Shown here piece after piece: positions 9,955 through 16,478 of a stretch of DNA of 16,478 nucleotides. The stretch lies in contig UZAE01013210.1 in the NCBI GenBank assembly GCA_900617975.1, positions 8,755 to 25,232 on the forward strand. The letters are read 5' to 3'. Each line of letters begins with the position of its first letter. Positions within the stretch are counted from its first letter, which is position 1. The translations under genes and the position numbers were made by a program. Below the pieces are notes generated by a model, which was not told the DNA's origin, searched no databases, and saw nothing but the letters and a program-made list of their open reading frames with translations. The stretch is from Rodentolepis nana. Lineage: Eukaryota; Platyhelminthes; Cestoda; Cyclophyllidea; Hymenolepididae.

Positions 9955-10107
9955 CTAAGACAAAAGGCGTTTAATTAAAAATATAAATAAAGAACAATTT
10001 GCAATTATTAAAGTAATGACTGAAAGTCTGTTTATTGATTAGATAATGTCACTCAAATGACTCAATTCAGATAATAGAGGTAGCTGCCATGATGTTGAAA
10101 TGAGGCG

Positions 10108-10124
10108 ATAAATAAATAAATAAA
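10108..10124 (+). repeat. (ATAA)4 simple repeat
   Basis: About four tandem ATAA units. It resembles the retroposon tails but lacks the conserved tail-proximal sequence, so it is listed only as a simple repeat. Confidence 0.8.
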
Positions 10125-10674
10125 GTCACTATAAGTGAACAGCACTCTCGAACAAGACAAAATTGAATAGATACGTGTAATTAAACGAATATCCAATTCA
10201 ATTTGGAAGAGCGAACACAAGCATTTCCTTGGAAAGCTCTGTTTTTTTCAAATAATTAGCATTATTTACGCTTAATAGAACTCGCAGGTTGGTGAATCTC
10301 AATAAGAATTTAAAAGCCGAGAAAAAAGACCCACATCTATGGGGGTTAGAATGGATATCTTTTAAATTTTTTTAAACTTTCACAAACTACTGCTTTGAAA
10401 TACAATGTAATAATTTGTGTTAAGTTACACAAAAATACGCCTCCTCTTTAATTTCCCGCTTGCGCTTCGCCACGAAAGATGCCCATAAATACACCCCACT
10501 AGTCTGACAAGAACTCATTAAATTATAAGCCAACACACTGTAGTAATGGCGCTAATTTTTGCCACAAAACGAGGCAAGCGTTGCAAAAGTGTTGCCTTAA
10601 AATGGTACTAATTGTCAAAAGTTTACCTTGAACACGACCGTGATGAAAAGTGTTCACTATAGTCCTTTGAGGGC

Positions 10675-10690
10675 GAGAGAGAGAGAGAGA
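10675..10690 (+). repeat. (GA)8 microsatellite
   Basis: Eight perfect GA units. Confidence 0.9.
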
Positions 10691-11817
10691 ATGATCAATT
10701 TTGAAAGTTATTTTTAAAGAAAATACAATTAACTTGAGTCATCTGCAAAGAACCCCAATTACACAAAAAAATGTGTCAAACCAAAAGTAAGATATTAACT
10801 CTAGAAATAAGAGGCTTTGTGTCATTACACTATATAAGATCATTTTGCTGTTTGGTATCTGAAATAAAAATAAACAGCAACATCAATTCGGTCGTCTGAA
10901 ATTGGACGAATTTGAACTGAATTTTAATTTAAAATTAAGTTCCCGCCAAATGTCCTCAAAGTTCTCAAGACTGGTTTCCTTAGCATAGCCGGAAGCATGC
11001 AGACGTCTTAATTTCATAAAAAAACAAAAGTGAAAATAGTGACTTAAAAGTTATGCCCTTTCTGATCAAATCTTGTCTCTGTAAAAAAGCCCTGTTATTA
11101 AAGTGACTAAAAGTTGGGAATAATGCATTTTCAGCTAATTACTTCATGGAAGAGATTGGCAGTATCCTTTTCTCACCAAATCTCTGTGGAGAAATTCTAT
11201 GCATTACTTTTTTTTGTTTTAAATACTACAAATTATTCATGCTTAGTTATTGATCTGCATTTAGTTTCAAATAAAGAAGCAAATTAAATTCACTTACTTA
11301 CTTAGAGACTTCGATTGGCTCGGAAATAGGAAACAAAAAAATTGTTTGAAAGCATAATGGTAATGCCTGATTTCGGTGCGTTGCCAACGTTAATTGCATG
11401 ATAGCAGTGAGTAACCTTCTTGACCAAAACGATTTTCACACAAAACATTACAATTAAGATTCGCTATATCATGTGAAATGATTGATTCACCTTATCGTTT
11501 TTTGAAACGAAACAGAATGTGGCTGTAGAAAGTAGTAGGTAAGTTGATTTCATAATATGCACTTTAAAAAGTTACTAAAACATTGTCATAGGGCCAAACA
11601 AAAGAATAAGCTGAATACTTTTTCATAGCGGCTGTAGGTGGATTCACAACACTTTCTTGCCATCACGCATAAAAGGTACAAATATATTAGTGCCCTGAAA
11701 TTATGTAATACTCTGCCAGCCTGCCCAATGGACTAGGCCATTATTCTAAGATATCATAAGAAGAATTCCTACGAATAAAAAAAACCTGGCAGGAACCCAC
11801 ATCATCAATCAAATATT

Positions 11818-12146
11818 GATTTATCTATTTATCTCAAAAGGCAGGCGTTTTGAAAATTATCATTAGCCCTTTAGCTGACTTCGGGCTTCACAGAGGGGAA
11901 GGAACATCAAAGTGACAAAAGTCGAGAGGGGGGATTATAGAAGAGTGTTTCAAAGATTTAAAAGGGACAGACACAAGGGCAGAAAAATGTCGATGTGAGT
12001 AGTGTGGAAGGGGTCGAATATGACATACAGTGAGGTGATGGTAGTTTGAAGTCAAAAGTCAACTGCCGGTTAACAGACCTTTTAGCCGTATGAGTATACG
12101 TTGCCCAGGGTGCACCAAGTGGAGGTAAGTCTCTCGCGCACCCCTT
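11818..12146 (-). mobile_element. GGGGTGYG-family short retroposon, copy B, full length
   Basis: On the minus strand the element starts GGGGTGCGCGAGAGAC and ends near ATAAATAGATAAA. It is flanked by ATCAATCAAATATT (11804-11817) and ATCAGTCAAATATT (12147-12160), a 14-base target duplication with one mismatch. It aligns with copies A and D from head to tail but has accumulated more differences, which together with the mismatch suggests an older insertion. Confidence 0.88.
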
Positions 12147-12661
12147 ATCAGTCAAATATTATGCCAAATGAAATATTTAAGGTTAGAAAAGCAATAAGTA
12201 TAAAATATTTCTCAATTAATTTATCAGACACAAATACTTCAAACGGTTTGATCCTACTCAACCATTTGAGTAAGTGACTATTTGCATTGAGCTTGAATGC
12301 TGAGTTGCTGAATAAGCGAAATGCGCTCAGAGAAAATGCCGAAAATTAAACACCACTTAACGCGATGTAATGACTTGAGTAGATGCGCGCAATTATTTTC
12401 TCTTAAAACTTTAAGTCATGTACAAAAAGTACGAACATCTACGTAACTGAAAGTGCTTTCGTAGGAAATGTACAAACTGATAACAAATTAAAAATTTGTT
12501 CAATTGCCACAACCCATTTCCTCCTGTAGACGTGTAATAATGAACTATTGCCGTTTACTTAACAAAGTTCAAATACCCGAAGAAAGGAAAAAAGGTACCT
12601 GTTAAATAAACTTGAAAATAATGATAAATATTCCTAATTACCTTCATAAATTAATGAAGAT

Positions 12662-12667
12662 TTTATT
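12662..12667 (-). terminator. Polyadenylation signal AATAAA
   Basis: The minus strand reads CACAATAAAATC with the hexamer 45 bases after the TAA of the candidate gene at 12712-13100. That is a suitable distance for a short 3' untranslated region and supports that stop being a real gene end. Confidence 0.5.
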
Positions 12668-12711
12668 GTGGAAAATGACATAAATTCTAAATTGCAAAAT
12701 GTGGTGTCAAC

Positions 12712-13100
12712 TTAGCACGTTGCATTCTTTAAATTGGGGAAGTTAAGAAGTGATCCCTCAAACTGTTTAAGAGAAGTGTCAACATCGTTGGACTTTGGTG
12801 GAGGAAAAGTTTTTTGAGGCATCTCTGATGGCCAACTCGCATTCCACCGCCCTACTTGTGGATCCCAATTTTCTAGAGCGATTGCCCATTCTCATCAATA
12901 GGTGTGTACTAAGATTCTGATCGGTTCTACCTACCACTCCAGAGCCCAAGTAAGTAAGACAACAGCATGAAGGTCAAAGAAGACACCAAATTCACCTTAT
13001 TTTCACATTGATTAGCCAGTGCTTCAGGGACGGGGAGACCCCAAAACCCGATATGGGCAAGAGTGAAGTGTAGTGAGCAATTTAATGCCAAAGTTGCCAT
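12712..13100 (-). CDS. Candidate small two-pass membrane protein gene, unidentified, two exons
   Basis: Exon 1 is 13100-12935 and exon 2 is 12872-12712, separated by a 62-base intron starting GTAGGT and ending CTCTAG (phase 1). Together they give 108 residues and TAA. Exon 1 encodes two hydrophobic stretches, roughly residues 2-26 (ending HIGFWGLPVP) and 36-54 (VNLVSSLTFMLLSYLLGLW). Exon 2 encodes a polar, proline- and tryptophan-rich tail (ENWDPQVGRWNASWP, then QKTFPPPKSNDVD). AATAAA follows 45 bases after the stop. GATTAG 11 bases before the ATG could be a cis or trans acceptor, so exons upstream are possible. I do not recognise the family. An alternative donor AAG|GTGAAT exists at 12996/12995. 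It could lie inside the LHFPL-like gene's upstream intron. Confidence 0.35.
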
Positions 13101-13432
13101 GTGTTTTTCTAATCAAAGCGTAGGAAATATCTTCATTTGGCATGTTGATAACTAATAATGCAAAAAGACCCCCTTCTTCTACTTCTAGACAATAGTAACC
13201 GCCAAATGTCAGTGGAAATGATATGCTGATTGCATTGCCGAGACTTTATGTGAATGATTAGAAATAAAAAATCATCACTTACGAGGGTAATAATACCGCT
13301 GATATAGGAAATTGCACTGCAAAGATGAACAACGGTTGCGCATTGCAGAAAAAAGCAACTTTTTTTCTGATTTAAATCGAGGTCTATGTCGAACCGCTGA
13401 CACAGCATGATTTAATTCGAAACCCATCTCAA

Positions 13433-13472
13433 GCATATATCAAATGGCAGGCTTTATGATAATTATCATTAG
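13433..13472 (-). mobile_element. GGGGTGYG-family retroposon, copy E, severely 5'-truncated 3' end
   Basis: Only about 40 bases of the 3' end remain: minus strand CTAATGATAATTATCATAAA, then GCCTGCCATTTG. Flanking CCCATCTCAA occurs at 13423-13432 and 13473-13482, a 10-base target duplication. The combination shows a distinct insertion truncated during reverse transcription rather than a decayed full copy. Confidence 0.75.
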
Positions 13473-13482
13473 CCCATCTCAA

Positions 13483-15561
13483 ATATGAATCAATATGTAC
13501 AGTGTGAGATGAGAGGTGCTATTAACTGCAATCGAATGGTACTAATGCAAATCCCCTGGATAATCAAATCGAATAGTTGAACTTCAACTCCGAAATGTCG
13601 AGTTTTGTTGCAACCATGGATTACATGACGAAACCAGAAAACCAGAAGGTTGGATTTCTTTTGGGACAATATTTCTATTTACCATCAACCTCTATTCGAC
13701 CTCCTTTACCAACCTTCAATTAATCGATTCGCGACATGAGTTGCCTACACAGCTTCAGGTTAAATCATGGTTCGCATCCAGTGAACTGCTCTATGGCAAA
13801 GTGAAATCAAGTTGTTTATACCCTCACTTCATTACATATTTCCTCTCGTTTCATACATTACCTTCCCGTTTTATTATTCCAAGTGATCAAATGCTTTTTC
13901 TTGGTTAAAAATAAAAGTTCTATTGCGAATAACATAAACATTAGATGCAATAAAGCCATTTATGATAGCCAAAGTACAGTTGGAAGGGTGATACCAGCCA
14001 ACATTATTTCAATGTGTATAGGCAGACACCTGACGATCTTGCGCTTCGTATTTTTTCATGCATGAAGGAAGTGAGGCAACGGAGAGGGGTAGTAGATGTG
14101 ACCCCATAAAATGGCAATGAAATGGATGCTAACTTGGCTGACCGATTCAAATTTTCTCCCCCCGAAGCTGCAAAGGCCTGCGTACTTGTGGAATTCAGGA
14201 TAAATCAAATGAAATATCAGAAGGTATGCAATTAAGCTAGATATGGGGAAACAGATATGCCCACGTGGTATTTGTTGCAAAAAAACGCTTTTCAATCAAT
14301 GACACTACGTCAACTTCTCCAAATTGGAAAACTGATTATCGTGAAAAGTGGGAATTCGTTCTCCTATAGCAAATACAATAAAGTGGCAATGGAAATTTAG
14401 GATAAGCAAAATAATAAATCTCTGCAATGGAGTTTGAAAGAATAATTTGCGTCAACCTGATTAGGGGAATGATAAAATAGAGAGTTCTGTTTTCTAGAAA
14501 ACATCTAGGACATAGCTTCCATCTATAACGTAGAACACCAACGCCAGAAATTGAAACGCTGGTGCAGTAAATAGATTATTACATCCAAGTTAAGATGGAG
14601 CAACAAATTAAACCCGAAATTGTAATGAACTATTTTGAACTTGCATATTCTTATCCATTAGATGGTCTCTCCTCAAGAGCACTCAAACTGCTTCATTAAC
14701 GCTATGGTAAAGTGGTCTTCCACGGGCAATTGTAAAAGTGTTAGAGGTCTTAACTTCTTGAATACTACACTTTAACCCTAATAGCCACTTGGTATTTCCC
14801 TGACAAGTAGCCCTTTCGTCAATTTGTAACCATAAAAAAAGCAATCATTGTGGTTCATCCAATTGAAACTTGATGGCAAGAATGCCTTTTCAGAATCCAA
14901 ATCTACCCCATTTTTAACTTCTGTGATGATTATCTCCATTAAATACAAAAAATGTGGTTAGTGCTTTAGCCTTCCCAAATGGTCGATCAATGCTACCACT
15001 GGATGAGGATAAGAGAACAGTGATGGAAGCTATTAACACTGAATGCTTGCTAGGAAGGGAAGAAGAAAAGTCCACGATGATTCACTTAATGCCAAGAGGA
15101 TGTTTGCGCTTTTTTGCATTCACGATACCGGATACACAATAAATGAAATTGAAGACTAATTTGTACTTTTAAGGAAAAGAAGGTAAATGGACCAGAGCTG
15201 GTTTGTAAAATGCCTGTTTTTTCCTAGAAAATGAGTAAAGTCATCTATTGTATATATTGGTATTCATCCTGAAATTTAAAAGATAGAAAAGCAAGCTTCC
15301 TTATGAACTGCAAAATGGGCACTATATGATCCTCAAATTTGATTCAAAACTCTTTAAGTCACTGCTTGCAATTGTCGAAACTTTACTATTGATATCCAGT
15401 GTGCCCATACAACGGGATCTGTTATCTCTATTTAGCAAACTGATATTTGACCTCTTTACCATAAGCTGGTTTTTAATTAATTCAGAACAAATTCTTTTCT
15501 CCACTTCTTTTTATTTAATTTCTATTTAGGCTCTCTCTCGTTCATTACGATGGCCCAATCT
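13483..15561. other. Two kilobases with no gene recognised
   Basis: The region is AT-rich on average. Open frames of 60-80 codons exist at 14056-14295 (minus), 14954-15142 (plus) and 15322-15529 (both strands), without recognisable motifs or convincing splice context. It could be an intron of the LHFPL-like gene or intergenic. Confidence 0.4.
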
Positions 15562-15874
15562 ATCTTTCATCCTCCGGGGTGTGCAGTAGACTTACCTTCA
15601 CATGGTGCACCCTGGACAGTGCATACTCATACGGCAAAAAGTCTACAACTCGGTAGTTAACTTCAAACTATATTATCAGGGCATGATTACCTGGCGAAGC
15701 ACCTTTACAGAATATGAGCATACATTCAACCAACGTGCCCCATATGTGACCTGCAGGAGGTAATGGAGAAGACCCACCTGATTTGGTGTCCAGCCCTATA
15801 GACAACGACGGAAACCCAGAGATACTGGGAAGCCAGAAGACAACTAATGAACTACTGTTAACTGTCCTAAAGCC

Positions 15875-15889
15875 TATATATATATATAT
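15875..15889 (+). repeat. (TA)7 microsatellite
   Basis: A run of TA dinucleotides inside the outer retroposon, next to the insertion point of the nested copy. Confidence 0.9.
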
Positions 15890-15900
15890 GTTCCTCCCCC

Positions 15901-16225
15901 TGGGGTGTGCGATAGACTTACCTCCACGTGGTGCACCCTGGGCAACGTATTCTCATAATGCAAAAAAGTCTATTAACCGGCAGTTGACTTCTGACTTCAA
16001 AATACCATGGCCCAGCTGCTTGTCAAATTCGACTCCTTTCACAGTACTCATCTAACCTTTTTCCCTACCTTTATGTCTGTCTGCCTCTTTTACATCTGTG
16101 AATCGCTCTTTTGTTCCCCGCCCCTCGACTTTCAGCTACTTTGATGAACCTTCCCTCTGTGAAGCCCGAAGTCGGCTAAATGGCTGATGATAGCTATCAA
16201 AACGCCTGCCATTTGAAATAAATAA
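15901..16225 (+). mobile_element. GGGGTGYG-family short retroposon, copy D, nested in copy C
   Basis: The element starts TGGGGTGTGCGATAGAC and ends GAAATAAATAA. It is flanked by a perfect 13-base duplication, ATGTTCCTCCCCC, at 15888-15900 and 16226-16238. It aligns with copy A over its full length and differs by scattered substitutions and short indels. Its position inside copy C shows it inserted later. Confidence 0.9.
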
Positions 16226-16344
16226 ATGTTCCTCCCCCCCCCCTCCTCTTGTGAAAGCCGAAGTCAACTAAGGGGCTAATGACAAATATCATGAAGCCTG
16301 TCATTTGGAATAATAATAATAACAATAATAATCTTTCATCCTCC

Positions 16345-16478
16345 ACTCAGTCTTCGATTTGGAATTTTGTGTCACTTCTTGCCAACCTCGAGGAAATGCG
16401 AGCACCCTCCACCTTTAAACAATGCCAGTTTAGACTATTTTAAAATTTAAATGTAAAAAATATTTATAGCTAAACCTA
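16345..16478. other. Right end of the window, nothing recognised
   Basis: These 134 bases after the outer target-site duplication show no open frame or repeat that I can assign. Confidence 0.5.

Larger units (their letters stand above)
9955..11803. other. Presumed intron or intergenic sequence upstream of the LHFPL-like exons
   Basis: An acceptor TTTTGTCTTAG at 9955-9956 shows that an intron lies immediately upstream on the minus strand; it must be entered by a phase 1 donor. I scanned this stretch for transmembrane segments 1-3 of the family and found none that fit in phase. It holds a TAAA repeat at 10108-10124 and a GA repeat at 10675-10690. Confidence 0.4.
15576..16330 (+). mobile_element. 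GGGGTGYG-family retroposon, copy C (outer), split by a nested copy
   Basis: The outer copy begins GGGGTGTGCAGTAGAC at 15576. Its 3' end is the block 16239-16330, finishing in a TAA-type tail. It is flanked by a perfect 14-base duplication, ATCTTTCATCCTCC, at 15562-15575 and 16331-16344. Copy D (15901-16225) plus one copy of its own 13-base duplication interrupts it. Removing them leaves about 417 bases. The first 85 or so bases match the family head and the last 80 or so match its 3' end, but the 15665-15885 middle (from GGGCATGATTACCTGGCG) does not match copies A, B or D. Confidence 0.88.

Noticed and set aside
10100..10124. ATAA repeat as the tail of another retroposon
   Set aside because: The sequence before it does not match the conserved 3' end, and no flanking duplication was seen.
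10441..10515. GC-richer block that could be a small minus-strand exon after TTCTTGTCAG
   Set aside because: All frames are partly open, none matches the LHFPL family, and no phase 1 donor fits.
11727..11741. TGGACTAGGC matching the reverse complement near 4870-4880, considered as a dispersed repeat
   Set aside because: The identity is only about ten bases and does not extend on either side.
13133..13409. Minus-strand frame with a hydrophobic run (HLCSAISYISGIITL) followed by a perfect GTAAGT donor at 13277-13282, considered as LHFPL transmembrane segment 1 or 3
   Set aside because: Its phase 0 exit fits neither the 9954 exon (phase 1 needed) nor the 13100 exon, and the residues do not match the family.
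13596..13724. Short plus-strand frame starting MSSFVATMDYMTKPENQK
   Set aside because: Only about 42 codons, with no splice or polyadenylation context; chance cannot be excluded.
14056..14295. 79-codon minus-strand frame with a hydrophobic stretch and AGLCSFGG, considered as the first LHFPL loop
   Set aside because: The conserved Trp and Cys pattern of the loop is absent and no phase-compatible splice sites were found.
14954..15142. Plus-strand open frame with a polar, protein-like sequence (LPLDEDKRTVMEAINTE)
   Set aside because: It begins at GTG, has no clear acceptor or partner exon, and resembles no family I know; the length is within chance.
15322..15529. Overlapping open frames on both strands
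   Set aside because: Both-strand openness in an AT-rich stretch without motifs or splice signals is expected by chance.

Overview
This AT-rich window (about two thirds A+T by eye) comes from an animal nuclear genome, most probably a parasitic flatworm, perhaps a tapeworm. The case rests on two metazoan gene families split into short phase-compatible exons, one 33-base intron of the kind common in flatworms, several introns of 60-160 bases beside kilobase-scale ones, and a young family of short retroposons. The species assignment is inference. No bacterial, viral or organellar gene was recognised, nor any tRNA, rRNA or CRISPR array.

Layout: everything I can call as coding lies on the minus strand. 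(1) 117-4340 holds a nearly or fully complete homologue of GLMP (NCU-G1), the glycosylated lysosomal membrane protein. I read six exons, the most distal tentative; together they keep one frame of 385 residues. (2) 4341-6398 is a 2 kb spacer with no gene found. (3) 6399-9954 holds the 3' half of an LHFPL-type tetraspan membrane protein: third transmembrane segment, second extracellular loop, fourth transmembrane segment and a long cytoplasmic tail. One of its introns appears to be GC-AG. Exons for the first two transmembrane segments were not found and may lie in the right part of the window or beyond it. (4) 12712-13100 is a candidate two-exon gene for a 108-residue protein with two hydrophobic segments, followed by AATAAA. 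I do not recognise it, and it may lie inside the LHFPL-like gene's upstream intron. (5) The rest of 10000-16478 is intronic or intergenic sequence with retroposons.

Mobile elements: five insertions of one retroposon family (called here the GGGGTGYG family after its 5' end) can be delimited by 10-14 base target-site duplications. They lie at 7463-7776 (+), 11818-12146 (-), 13433-13472 (-, a 40-base 3' remnant), 15576-16330 (+, outer copy) and 15901-16225 (+, nested inside the outer copy). The outer copy shares its head and 3' end with the others but has an unrelated middle, so the family looks modular. All four heads carry a consensus splice donor on their antisense strand.

The recognised genes need not work together: GLMP is a lysosomal protein and LHFPL-like proteins are membrane tetraspans. 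Their same-strand order may be coincidental. The GLMP reading frame and the nested retroposons with matching duplications are the best-supported results.
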